DNA of 64,000 nucleotides, from positions 124,001-188,000 of the forward strand of contig JAFGES010000054.1 of assembly GCA_016931455.1 (NCBI GenBank). Direction: 5' to 3'. This document shows positions 1 to 7,943 of this stretch, piece by piece. The stretch's first letter is position 1; each line of letters starts with the position of its first letter. The position numbers were made by a program, and so were the translations under genes. Origin of the DNA: Desulfobacterales bacterium (GTDB lineage: Bacteria; Desulfobacterota; Desulfobacteria; Desulfobacterales; JAHDSC01). The notes below the pieces were generated by a model. That model was not told where the DNA came from and did not search any database. It saw only the letters and a program-made list of their open reading frames with translations.

Positions 1-708
1 ACCCAACTCAGGCGGCTTGAAAACATGCGGCGTGATTTTGCAGCCAATGTTTCACATGAAATCAAAACTCCATTAACCGCAATAAAAGGATTTGTTGAAA
101 CCCTGTGCCACGGTGCGGTAACGGATCCGGCTCAATATCGACACTTCCTCGCTATTATCGAAAAGCATGTCAACCGTTTGGCCGCTATTATTGAAGATCT
201 CATGAATCTTTCAAGAATCGAACAGAGCGATGAAAAGAAAGAAATTCGAATTAAGGAAAATTCAATCCGGACTGTGATTCAAAATGCTATTCAAATCTGT
301 AGGCCTCAAGCCATGGGAAAAGACATAGAGCTTGTTCTGAACTGCGATGAAGAAGTGACCGCCAAAATAGACCCACCGCTTATTGAACAGGCGATTGTGA
401 ACCTCATAGACAATGCAATCAAATACAGTGGGGTTAAAAGTGAAATTCAAGTGGAAGTAAGTTTGGAAGAAACTGATGTTACGATCAGTATCAAAGACCA
501 TGGAGTTGGAATTGCTAAAAAACATCTGCCGCGACTTTTTGAAAGATTTTACCGCGTCGATAAAGCCCGCAGCCGTAAATTGGGTGGCACCGGCCTGGGA
601 CTAGCCATTGTCAAGCATATCGTTCAAGCACATGGCGGTTTTGTAACAGTTGATAGTATACTAGAAAAAGGAAGTGTTTTTAAAATTCACTTGCCAAAGA
701 TAAAATGA
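1..708 (+). CDS. phoR: PhoR-like sensor histidine kinase, C-terminal part (5' end outside window)
   Basis: The reading frame is open from the first base, so the gene starts upstream. The visible 235 residues are a full kinase core. An H-box with VSHEIKTPLT places the phospho-accepting His at residue 19 of the visible part. It is followed by the N-box (NLIDNAIKYS), the G1 box (DHGVGIA), an F-box (RLFERFYRVD) and the G2 box (GGTGLGLAIV). This HisKA plus HATPase arrangement, and the pst-phoU genes 2.5 kb downstream, point to PhoR, the membrane kinase that controls PhoB under phosphate limitation. The sensor/PAS part is not visible, so the name rests on context as well as on similarity. Confidence 0.85.
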   Translation, partial: TQLRRLENMRRDFAANVSHEIKTPLTAIKGFVETLCHGAVTDPAQYRHFLAIIEKHVNRLAAIIEDLMNLSRIEQSDEKKEIRIKENSIRTVIQNAIQICRPQAMGKDIELVLNCDEEVTAKIDPPLIEQAIVNLIDNAIKYSGVKSEIQVEVSLEETDVTISIKDHGVGIAKKHLPRLFERFYRVDKARSRKLGGTGLGLAIVKHIVQAHGGFVTVDSILEKGSVFKIHLPKIK

Positions 709-749
709 CAATCCGTGTATTTTATTATGGTGTGACTAAAGAAAAAAAA

Positions 750-1310
750 TTATCCGAACTGTTGTAGGTATTGACATAATTTTTTAGCTCCCATTTTTAA
801 AGGCCCGCTATTATCAATCACAAAATCTGCGTGTGGTAAATCTTTATGTTGAAATGCACGCTTTACACGTTCCCGGAATACGGGATCATTTTCAAATTCT
901 CGTCCTCGTCCTTTGATTCTCTTCACCGATACTTCAACGGGTACGTTTACATAGATGACTTTAGCTTCGGGAATTTTCTTGCGCACTTCGGGTATAACCT
1001 CCCGGCTGACATTGACCATTGTATGTTCACCCTTATTGAGCCAAGTTACGATTTCCGCCGGTATCCCATAATCAAGGTCATAGGTATGCCATGTTAGGCA
1101 AAATTTGCCTTCTTCATTCAATTTTTTAAATTCTTCCGGAGTTACCGAAATAAATGGCTCGGTTCGATGAGGAGAGCGGGTAATATAGCGCTTGGGAATA
1201 CGAAATGGCTTTTTATCTTTAGGCCACATGTCCAAGACTTCTTGAATAAGTGCATCTTTCCCGGAGCCGGAATTGCCGACGATAAGAAATAGCTGGCCTC
1301 TATTTTCCAT
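750..1310 (-). CDS. phnN: PhnN-like ribose 1,5-bisphosphate phosphokinase
   Basis: This 186-residue P-loop kinase belongs to the guanylate-kinase fold. The Walker A motif GNSGSGKD lies at residues 12-19, followed by a YITRSPHRTEPF segment typical of PhnN rather than of Gmk. PhnN phosphorylates ribose 1,5-bisphosphate to PRPP at the end of C-P lyase phosphonate degradation and also supplies PRPP in some species. No other phn gene is visible, so it is a solitary copy convergent with phoR. The ATG at 1310 has only a weak ribosome site. A guanylate-kinase-like enzyme of other specificity cannot be excluded. Confidence 0.75.
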   Translation of the reverse strand: MENRGQLFLIVGNSGSGKDALIQEVLDMWPKDKKPFRIPKRYITRSPHRTEPFISVTPEEFKKLNEEGKFCLTWHTYDLDYGIPAEIVTWLNKGEHTMVNVSREVIPEVRKKIPEAKVIYVNVPVEVSVKRIKGRGREFENDPVFRERVKRAFQHKDLPHADFVIDNSGPLKMGAKKLCQYLQQFG

Positions 1311-1653
1311 AGCATCGATGTCTTTATAAATTTTACAAAAATAGGTTTGGATTCATTTTTGAATTTTTATCAAATTACGTGACCGTATAAGATCTTTACC
1401 TTAATTTTTTTATATACGGTCATTAAATGGTCATTACCTGACTATCAGAATCATCTATTTACATCGGTTCAACAACACATTTGCTTAAGGGAAAAAGTCC
1501 TGCTTGGTGTGAGGTTAAAAAATTTGACTTCAGCTTATAAACTTTGTTAATTATAAATACAGTATACGATTTCAGATGTCTCGGAAGCTAATGGAAAGCG
1601 GCCATCTATTTACCCTCTAACATCATCTTGGATGAGAAAGTGATGAATGGATT
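1311..1653. other. Intergenic region between phnN and a small ORF
   Basis: This AT-rich 343-base divergent region has no convincing gene. Its only clear structure is a pair of GGTCATTA repeats spaced 11 bases apart (1418-1436), listed separately as a possible Pho box. I see no RNA gene or strong hairpin. Confidence 0.5.
1417..1434. promoter_or_regulatory. Possible Pho box (two GTCAT half-sites 11 bp apart)
   Basis: CGGTCAT, a 4-base TAAA spacer, then TGGTCAT: a 7+4+7 layout. This is the spacing of the enterobacterial PhoB box (CTGTCAT-N4-CTGTCAT), with one or two mismatches per half-site. It lies between phnN and the small ORF at 1654 and could serve either. The repeats before pstS use a different core (TTAAC), so this assignment is tentative. 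Confidence 0.35.
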
Positions 1654-1884
1654 ATGAAAATTAATGCAACCGTTAAACTAGCTCAAAAGTTGTTGATAGA
1701 ATTGATCCGAGCCAACCGTATCACTTTTTTGATCAATCAACCCGGAAATAGAGCAGACAGACAATTATTTGTGACCGATATGATCGTCAATGACAATGAA
1801 GGCAGAGAAGATTTGCAAATATCCTTAGATAAAGAACCTCTTACAAAAGCTGAATTGGAAACCGTTCTATCGACTGATAATTAA
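1654..1884 (+). CDS. Small protein of unknown function (76 aa)
   Basis: A short, charged, soluble protein without signal peptide or membrane segment. I do not recognise a family. It has an N-terminal helix-like stretch (TVKLAQKLLIELIRANR) and an acidic C-terminus. It stands 61 bases upstream of the thioredoxin-reductase homologue on the same strand and may be co-transcribed with it. The ATG at 1654 follows a GA-rich stretch. Coding character is moderate; it could be a small regulatory or accessory protein. Confidence 0.45.
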   Translation: MKINATVKLAQKLLIELIRANRITFLINQPGNRADRQLFVTDMIVNDNEGREDLQISLDKEPLTKAELETVLSTDN

Positions 1885-1945
1885 AAACACCGGATTGTAC
1901 AACATATTGAATAAGATACTATGATTCATACCATTAGGAAACGTA

Positions 1946-2848
1946 ATGTTCAACGAGATATATGATATTGTAATTTTAGGCTCAGGACCTGCAGGGATTC
2001 AGGCCGCAATCCATGCTTCACGATCGAAGGTAAAAGTACTTGTCATCGGTAGAGAATACAAATCAAGTCTTTTTAAAGCCCATATCGAGAACTACTGCTG
2101 TCTCAACGCAATTTCAGGAGAAGAACTGCTCAAGGCGGGTATCGAACAGGCATCAAAATCCGGAGTTAATTTTCTCAATGAAGACGTTATAAAGACTTCA
2201 AAAGAAGGCGACCTATTTCTAATCAGCACCGAAAGCCGACACGCTATTAAGACACGATCCCTTATCCTGGCAATGGGCGTGATACGCAACCGTTTAGGAG
2301 TACCGGGTGAAAAAGAATTTATCGGTAAGGGTGTCAGTTACTGTGTCGATTGCGATGCCCGCTTCTTTAAGAATGAAAAAGTTGCGGTGATTGGTAATGA
2401 GTCTGCCGCTATTGACGGGGCGCTGACTCTTCTTTTTTATGCCGAAGAAGTCCATTTAATTGCAGACAAACTGAAAGTTTCGAAACTGCTTGAATATCAA
2501 GTCCGAAAATCAGCCGTGCATGTCCATTTAGGGCATAAAGTTAAGCAGATTGTAGGCACGAATAAGGTTAAGGAATTGATTTTGGAAAACGGGCGGAAAA
2601 TAGAAATAGACGGCGTCTTTATCGAAACCGGTGCGAAAGGAGCGGTCGAGATAGCTGCCACGCTGGGCGTGGCATTAGACGAAGAAAAATTTCAATATAT
2701 TGTCACAGACAAACAACAGCAGACTAATATCAAAGGAATTTACGCTGCAGGCGATATCTGCGGACCGCCGTGGCAGATGGCAAAAGCCGTTGGCGAAGGT
2801 TGTGTGGCCGGGCTGGCTGCCGCAGAGTATGCGAAAAAGCTCCATTGA
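1946..2848 (+). CDS. Thioredoxin reductase-family flavoprotein lacking the usual NADPH motifs
   Basis: 300 residues, the normal TrxB length. The N-terminal FAD motif GSGPAG (12-17) and the C-terminal FAD motif GIYAAGDICGPPWQ are intact. The redox-active pair is CVDC (Cys133, Cys136), where bacterial TrxB usually has CATC. The second Rossmann motif, normally GxGxxA, reads GNESAA near residue 150. The HRRxxxR element that binds the NADPH phosphate is absent (the corresponding stretch reads VHLIADKLKV). Ferredoxin-dependent (FFTR) and related TrxR homologues are known to lack exactly these motifs, so electrons may come from ferredoxin or flavodoxin. No thioredoxin gene is adjacent. The fold is certain, the electron donor is inferred. 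Confidence 0.8.
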   Translation: MFNEIYDIVILGSGPAGIQAAIHASRSKVKVLVIGREYKSSLFKAHIENYCCLNAISGEELLKAGIEQASKSGVNFLNEDVIKTSKEGDLFLISTESRHAIKTRSLILAMGVIRNRLGVPGEKEFIGKGVSYCVDCDARFFKNEKVAVIGNESAAIDGALTLLFYAEEVHLIADKLKVSKLLEYQVRKSAVHVHLGHKVKQIVGTNKVKELILENGRKIEIDGVFIETGAKGAVEIAATLGVALDEEKFQYIVTDKQQQTNIKGIYAAGDICGPPWQMAKAVGEGCVAGLAAAEYAKKLH

Positions 2849-2955
2849 TCGCTTTATATTTAAATTTAAAGAAAAAGCTTCCAAGCTTTAATTTCATTTT
2901 TCATACAAAAAAGCTGTAGATTTTAATCTATCAAATTAAGCTCTATTTTTTTCTT

Positions 2956-3004
2956 CTCATATCTTTTTTATCAATTTCTAATTTTTTCTTAACTCGTCGC
3001 TAAC
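2956..3004 (+). promoter_or_regulatory. Distal phased repeat tract, probable Pho box array
   Basis: Five-base elements start at 2956 (CTCAT), 2967 (TTTAT), 2978 (CTAAT), 2989 (TTAAC) and 3000 (CTAAC), each exactly 11 bases from the next. The last two match the core of the proximal tract. PhoB/PhoP-type regulators bind direct repeats at this helical spacing. The weaker upstream units may be chance. Confidence 0.5.
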
Positions 3005-3117
3005 ATTAAAGGGTTATCTTCTCAAAAAATTAAAAAATGTTAATTTGATGAAAAATCAAACTAAAAGGTGGTATTTATTTCGTCGGTTGGTAATAAAAGG
3101 GGGTGAATATTAGTATG

Positions 3118-3155
3118 TTAACAAAGACCTAACCGTTTGCTAACTTAAATTTAAC
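3118..3155 (+). promoter_or_regulatory. Proximal Pho box: four YTAAC repeats at 11-bp spacing
   Basis: TTAAC at 3118, CTAAC at 3129, CTAAC at 3140 and TTAAC at 3151 are spaced exactly 11 bases apart. The final unit ends 15 bases before a TAAAAT -10 candidate (3171-3176), so the array replaces a -35 element, as in PhoB-activated promoters. It lies directly upstream of pstS, with phoR nearby. The repeats are seen directly; the regulator is inferred. Confidence 0.75.
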
Positions 3156-3201
3156 AATTCAGTGTCAAAATAAAATATTTTAAATTGGAGGTAAAAAGGA
3201 T

Positions 3202-4020
3202 ATGAAAAAGAATAGTTATTTTATAACGGCAATTTTGCTGACAATATTTTTTATGACAAATATTGCAATGGCAGGCAACCTCGTGATCAAGGGCTCAACT
3301 ACGGTATTGCCGATTGCTCAGCAAGTGGCCGAAGCCTATATGATAGATCATCCGGATGTAAAGATTTCGATTTCCGGGGGCGGATCAGGCAATGGAATGA
3401 AAGCCGTCATCGATGGGACCACGGATATAGGAAACGCATCTCGTTTCATCAAAAGCAAAGAGATTGAACTGGCATTGGAAAGAGGTGCCTATCCCGTTCC
3501 TTTCAGAATTGCCTATGATTGCATTATACCGGTTGTCCATCCAAGCAATACAATCGATAATATCACGTTGGAAAATCTTAAAGCAATTTATGAAGGCAAG
3601 ATTAAAAACTGGAACGAGCTGGGCGGCCCGGATAGAAAAATCGTGGTTATATCCCGAGATACTTCATCGGGTACTTACGAAGTCTGGGAAGATAAGGTGA
3701 TGAATAAGGAAAGAGTTTACCCGGGTGCATTGTTGCAGGCTTCCAATGGTGCCGTAGTGCAGGCGATTTCAAAGAATCAAAATGCAGTCGGGTATGTTGG
3801 GATCGCGTATCTGAACGAGAGTCTGAAAGCTTTGAAAGTAAATGGAGTTGAAGGGTCTGAAGCGACGACTCTGAACGGCACATATCCAATCAGTCGACCA
3901 CTTTTTATGTTTACCCGGAATTGGCCTATAGGAGACACGCTCAATTTTATTAACTTCATTCTAAATCCTCAGAAAGGGCAAAAACTTGTAAAAAGTTCGG
4001 GTTTTGTTCCCCTTTATTAA
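3202..4020 (+). CDS. pstS: Phosphate ABC transporter, periplasmic binding protein
   Basis: 272 residues with a signal peptide (positively charged start, hydrophobic core, cleavage near AMAG at about 24). PstS captures phosphate in the periplasm and delivers it to PstCA. Phosphate-binding signatures are visible: KGSTTVLP after the signal, GGGSGNGMKAVIDG, and SRDTSSGTYE. This is the short PstS class common in deltaproteobacteria and Gram-positives. The start has a strong GGAGG ribosome site. It is the first gene of pstSCAB-phoU, separated from pstC by a stable hairpin that probably gives it higher mRNA levels. Confidence 0.95.
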   Translation: MKKNSYFITAILLTIFFMTNIAMAGNLVIKGSTTVLPIAQQVAEAYMIDHPDVKISISGGGSGNGMKAVIDGTTDIGNASRFIKSKEIELALERGAYPVPFRIAYDCIIPVVHPSNTIDNITLENLKAIYEGKIKNWNELGGPDRKIVVISRDTSSGTYEVWEDKVMNKERVYPGALLQASNGAVVQAISKNQNAVGYVGIAYLNESLKALKVNGVEGSEATTLNGTYPISRPLFMFTRNWPIGDTLNFINFILNPQKGQKLVKSSGFVPLY

Positions 4021-4052
4021 TTGTTTTTGTTTTAAAGTCGACCTAATATTCT

Positions 4053-4087
4053 GCTTCGGAAGCCCGGCATGTTAAGGCTTCCGAAGC
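4053..4087 (+). terminator. Intercistronic hairpin after pstS
   Basis: GCTTCGGAAGCC (4053-4064) pairs perfectly with GGCTTCCGAAGC (4076-4087) around an 11-base loop. No long T-run follows. It is more likely a partial terminator or mRNA-stabilising hairpin that keeps the binding-protein transcript in excess over the permease, as is common after binding-protein genes. Confidence 0.7.
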
Positions 4088-4137
4088 GTTTGCCGACCAA
4101 TTCGGCATTTATTGATAACCAATAAAGAGGAAACCAT

Positions 4138-5031
4138 ATGGCAATTCGCCGTCAACTGAAAGAACAATGGATGCGAGTTTTCTTTTTTTGTTTCGCTTTA
4201 GCATCTATTCTGATTCTTTCCATGATTGTCGTCTTTCTTTTCATGGAAGGCCTACCGATTTTCAGCAAGGTTTCCGTAAAAGATTTTCTTCTAGGTATCT
4301 ATTGGTATCCAACATCGGACCCGCCTGATTTCGGAATCTTACCCCTGATTATTGCCTCACTGTCGGTCACTTTTTTTTCCGCACTCTTGTCCATACCGCT
4401 GGGAGTGATGACTGCCGTTTACCTTGCCGAAATAGCCGGCAGGAGGCTTAGAGAAGTGATCAAACCCATTGTTGAACTATTGGCAGCACTTCCGTCGGTC
4501 GTCATCGGCTTTTTCGGAATGGTTGTCGTCAGCCCATTTCTTCAAGACTTTTTCGGTCTTTCCACGGGTCTAAATCTTTTCAATGCAGCTTTGATGTTAG
4601 CGTTTATGTCAATTCCAACGATTTGCAGTTTATCCGAGGATGCGATTTACAGCGTACCGGTGGAATTGAAAGAAGCTTCTTTGGCTCTGGGTGCTACGCA
4701 TCTGGAAACAATTTTTCGCGTAATTCTGCCCGCCTCCATATCCGGTATTGCCACGGCCGTTATTTTAGGGATGTCCAGAGCGATCGGAGAAACAATGGTC
4801 GTCCTGATGGTTGCCGGTGGAGCAGCCATGATCCCCACATCGATCTTTGATCCGGTAAGGCCTTTGCCGGCCAGTATTGCTGCTGAAATGGCCGAAGCTC
4901 CATTTCGCGGGGATCATTATTATGCTCTTTTTGCCACGGGTATTGTTCTTTTTTTCTTCACTTTTCTTTTTAATATTCTGGCAGATTACATATCTCATAA
5001 ATACAGGCAGGTAGGAGCTGCGACACTTTAA
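4138..5031 (+). CDS. pstC: Phosphate ABC transporter permease PstC
   Basis: 297 residues with six predicted membrane segments. It has the permease EAA loop (ELKEASLALGATHLETIFRVILP) preceding the ATPase contact, and the PstC-typical stretch ELLAALPSVVIGFFG. It forms the inner-membrane channel with PstA. The ATG follows AAAGAGGAAA. It is three bases from pstA, so the two are clearly co-translated. Confidence 0.95.
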   Translation: MAIRRQLKEQWMRVFFFCFALASILILSMIVVFLFMEGLPIFSKVSVKDFLLGIYWYPTSDPPDFGILPLIIASLSVTFFSALLSIPLGVMTAVYLAEIAGRRLREVIKPIVELLAALPSVVIGFFGMVVVSPFLQDFFGLSTGLNLFNAALMLAFMSIPTICSLSEDAIYSVPVELKEASLALGATHLETIFRVILPASISGIATAVILGMSRAIGETMVVLMVAGGAAMIPTSIFDPVRPLPASIAAEMAEAPFRGDHYYALFATGIVLFFFTFLFNILADYISHKYRQVGAATL

Positions 5032-5034
5032 AAA

Positions 5035-5919
5035 ATGAAAAAAAAACCTAAAGTCCGATTGATTTTTCCCGGGCGTCGTAAATTTTTTCAGAATTTTATT
5101 TTTGTGCTCTTCAGACTAGCGGCCGTTATTAATGGGCTGGCCTTGCTTATCATTGTTTATTTTATGATTGCAAATGGTTGGCAGGCAATTAACTGGGAAT
5201 TTTTGACACAACCACCAAAGGAAGCAATGACCCGTGGGGGTATACTTCCGTGCATTATCGGAACGCTTTATCTCAGCTTAGGGGCAATGCTGATTGCTTT
5301 TCCGATCGGGGTGGCCTCCGCCGTCTATCTGAACGAATATGCTCAGCCGAGTCGCATCTTACGAATTATTCGCTTGGGCATTAACAATCTTGCCGGAGTG
5401 CCTTCGGTTGTTTTCGGTCTTTTTGGTCTTGCTTTTTTCGTTGTCTGGTTAAAATTCGGAATTAGCCTTCTTGCCGGGGCGTTGACTCTAGCGGCCATGA
5501 CACTGCCGGTAATTATCGGTGCCACCGAAGAAGCCTTAAAGGCGGTTCCTAACACCTACCGGGAAGCTTCACTAGGACTTGGGGCTACAAAATGGCAAAC
5601 TATTTTAAGGGTAGTTTTGCCGACGGCCCTGCCCGGTATTTTAACGGGAGCAATTCTCAGTATCAGTCGAGCTGCAGGGGAAACGGCTCCCATCATGTTT
5701 ACCGCCGCCGTCTTTTATACACCTCAACTGCCGACTTCCCTATTTGATGAAATCATGGCTTTGCCCTATCATATTTATGTTTTATCCACGGCGGGTACGG
5801 AAATTGAAACCACGCGTCATCTGCAATATGGTACCTCTTTGGTGTTGATTGCCCTGGTTTTGGGATTAAATCTGATCGCGATTATTTATCGCGCCCGACT
5901 TCAAAGACGCATGCAATAA
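5035..5919 (+). CDS. pstA: Phosphate ABC transporter permease PstA
   Basis: 294 residues with six membrane segments. The signature NNLAGVPSVVFGLFGLA and the EAA loop TYREASLGLGATKWQTILRV match PstA. It partners PstC in the phosphate channel. The start lies three bases after the pstC stop. A basic N-terminus (KKKPKVRL) precedes the first membrane helix. An 8-bp AT hairpin (5935-5954) follows before pstB. Confidence 0.95.
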   Translation: MKKKPKVRLIFPGRRKFFQNFIFVLFRLAAVINGLALLIIVYFMIANGWQAINWEFLTQPPKEAMTRGGILPCIIGTLYLSLGAMLIAFPIGVASAVYLNEYAQPSRILRIIRLGINNLAGVPSVVFGLFGLAFFVVWLKFGISLLAGALTLAAMTLPVIIGATEEALKAVPNTYREASLGLGATKWQTILRVVLPTALPGILTGAILSISRAAGETAPIMFTAAVFYTPQLPTSLFDEIMALPYHIYVLSTAGTEIETTRHLQYGTSLVLIALVLGLNLIAIIYRARLQRRMQ

Positions 5920-5985
5920 ATCAAAATATTTTCTTATCAAAATTATTTTTGATATTAAAGGGAGTTATACAAGAGGTTTTAATAA

Positions 5986-6747
5986 ATGGATGCCGGTCCC
6001 AAAATGACCATAAAAAATTTGAATTTCTATTATGGAAATTTCCAGGCTTTATACGACATTTCTCTCGATATCTTTCCTAACCAGGTGACTGCATTTATTG
6101 GACCGTCGGGCTGCGGTAAAAGCACATTTCTGCGATGCATGAACCGGATGAACGATCTAATATCCGTCAGCCGCGTGGAAGGCGAAATTTTACTTGATGA
6201 AAAAAATATCTATGATCCGGCAGTGGATGTCGTCACCCTTCGAAGCCGCATAGGTATGGTATTTCAAAAACCCAATCCATTTCCCAAGAGTATTTTTGAA
6301 AATGTGGCTTATGGTCTCAGGGTAAACGGGATTAAAGATAAAACCTTCATTATTAACCGGGTGGAAGAAACCTTGAAACAAGCGGCTCTCTGGGATGAAG
6401 TCGAAGATAGATTAAATGATTCGGCCCTGAGCTTATCAGGAGGTCAGCAGCAGCGCCTGTGTATCGCCCGTGCGCTGGCGGTAAGGCCCGAAGTCCTTCT
6501 AATGGATGAACCGGCTTCTGCACTGGATCCGATTGCCACCCAAAAAATTGAAGAATTAATTCAGCAATTAAAGCAATCTCTTACCATCATCATTGTTACC
6601 CATAATATGCAACAAGCCGCTAGAGTTTCCGATATTACCGCTTTTTTTTATCTGGGAAAACTCATTGAGATTGATGAAACCGATATGCTTTTTACCCGAC
6701 CGCAACTCAGACAAACCGAAGATTACATTACCGGACGTTTCGGATAA
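5986..6747 (+). CDS. pstB: Phosphate ABC transporter ATP-binding protein
   Basis: 253 residues, a complete ABC ATPase. Walker A GPSGCGKS is at 39-46, followed by the Q-loop ([17 protein letters not shown]), the signature [15 protein letters not shown], Walker [14 protein letters not shown] and the switch His in [15 protein letters not shown]. The NPFPKSI segment is specific to PstB. It energises phosphate import by PstCA and, with PhoU, signals phosphate status to PhoR. It is in operon order between pstA and phoU. Confidence 0.97.
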   Translation: MDAGPKMTIKNLNFYYGNFQALYDISLDIFPNQVTAFIGPSGCGKSTFLRCMNRMNDLISVSRVEGEILLDEKNIYDPAVDVVTLRSRIGMVFQKPNPFPKSIFENVAYGLRVNGIKDKTFIINRVEETLKQAALWDEVEDRLNDSALSLSGGQQQRLCIARALAVRPEVLLMDEPASALDPIATQKIEELIQQLKQSLTIIIVTHNMQQAARVSDITAFFYLGKLIEIDETDMLFTRPQLRQTEDYITGRFG

Positions 6748-6764
6748 GAATTGAGGTTATTATT

Positions 6765-7421
6765 ATGCCAATGCGTTTGCATAAAGAACTTGAGAAAATG
6801 AAAAAGATGATCCTCTCCCTGGGTACCATGGTAGAGGAACGGGTTTTTATGGCTATTAGAGCCATTAATGAAAAAGATCCTGAGATTGCAAAAATAATTA
6901 TTAAATCCGACTATGAAATCGATAACATGGAAGTGGAAGTCGAAGAAGAATGTTTAAAAATCTTGGCGTTGCATCAACCGGTTGCAGTGGATCTTCGCTT
7001 TCTGATTGCTATAATCAAAATCAATAATGACTTGGAAAGAATTGCAGATGAAGCTGTCAATATCGCCAAGCGGATGGAAATTCTCACACAATATGAAAAC
7101 CTTGATTTCGCTTTCGATTTTTCTTTCATGGCGGAAAAAGCCGCCGCAATGCTTAAAAAAAGCCTGGATGCCCTCGTAAACTTAGACCCTGAACTAGCTT
7201 TTGAGGTTTGTAGACTTGATGATGAAATCGACAAACTTGACTATGAAGTTTATGGTATGGTAAAAAATACGATCGGTAAAGATTGCGAGCATGTAGAATT
7301 TTATATCAGCAAATTATTAATTTCACGTTATCTTGAACGTATTGCGGACCATGCAACCAATATTGCCGAAGAGGTTATCTATCTAATTCAAGGTGAAATC
7401 ATTCGACACGGTCATTACTAA
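6765..7421 (+). CDS. phoU: Phosphate transport system regulator PhoU
   Basis: 218 residues with two PhoU repeats of three helices each. Metal-cluster motifs are visible in both halves: EIDNMEVEVEEECLKILALHQP and DLRFLIAIIKINNDLERIADEAVNIAKR, then EIDKLDYEVYG and ISRYLERIADHATNIAEEV. PhoU links PstB to PhoR and represses the Pho regulon when phosphate is plentiful. It starts 17 bases after pstB and ends the pst operon proper. Confidence 0.96.
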   Translation: MPMRLHKELEKMKKMILSLGTMVEERVFMAIRAINEKDPEIAKIIIKSDYEIDNMEVEVEEECLKILALHQPVAVDLRFLIAIIKINNDLERIADEAVNIAKRMEILTQYENLDFAFDFSFMAEKAAAMLKKSLDALVNLDPELAFEVCRLDDEIDKLDYEVYGMVKNTIGKDCEHVEFYISKLLISRYLERIADHATNIAEEVIYLIQGEIIRHGHY

Positions 7422-7443
7422 CATTTGCTGGAGGAAAGATATC

Positions 7444-7926
7444 ATGAAAGTCCTAATTCTCTATTATTCAAAAAGCGGCAATACAAAAAAACTCGCCGAA
7501 GCGATTACTAAAGGAGTTGAACAAGTGGATGGTGTCGAGGCGGTCTTAAGAGATACGGATAACATTACCAAGGAAGATTTCTTGTCCTCGGAAGGCATCA
7601 TTGCGGGTTCACCCGTATATTTCGGCGTTATGGCTGCACAGCTGAAAAAAGTCTTCGATGATTATGTGGGAATTCGAAATAAAATGGAAGGGAAAGTCGG
7701 GGCGGCTTTTGCTACTGCCGGAGACCCTTCAGGCGGTAAAGAAACTACGATGATGTCCATTATCCAGGTGTTACTGATCTACGGCATGGTCATTGTCGGC
7801 GATCCTATTTCAGCTACGGGTCATTACGGCGTATCATGTGTCGGATCGCCGGATAAAAATTCTGATAAAAATGCAATGAAGCTTGGCCGAAGGGTAGCGG
7901 AATTAGTCAAAAAGATCAGAGGATAA
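7444..7926 (+). CDS. Flavodoxin/WrbA-type NAD(P)H-quinone or electron-transfer flavoprotein
   Basis: 160 residues counted from ATG 7444, which has an excellent ribosome site (GGAGGAAAG); an in-frame extension to 7393 would overlap phoU and lacks one. The FMN phosphate loop YYSKSGNTKKLA is at the N-terminus, followed by the second flavin loop GSPVYFGVMAAQLKKVFDD and a third near ATAGDPSGGKETT, as in the WrbA/flavodoxin-like family. It probably carries FMN and transfers electrons in the cytoplasm. It sits 22 bases after phoU. Whether it is Pho-regulated or simply read through is unknown. Confidence 0.8.
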   Translation: MKVLILYYSKSGNTKKLAEAITKGVEQVDGVEAVLRDTDNITKEDFLSSEGIIAGSPVYFGVMAAQLKKVFDDYVGIRNKMEGKVGAAFATAGDPSGGKETTMMSIIQVLLIYGMVIVGDPISATGHYGVSCVGSPDKNSDKNAMKLGRRVAELVKKIRG

Positions 7927-7943
7927 CAGATACCTTTTACGTC

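Larger units (their letters stand above)
2849..3201. other. pstS upstream region with two phased repeat tracts
   Basis: This 353-base AT-rich region has no gene. It contains two tracts of YTAAC-type repeats at exact 11-base spacing (2956-3004 and 3118-3155, listed separately), a plausible -10 element TAAAAT at 3171-3176 and a good ribosome site (GGAGG at 3187) before pstS. Confidence 0.7.
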
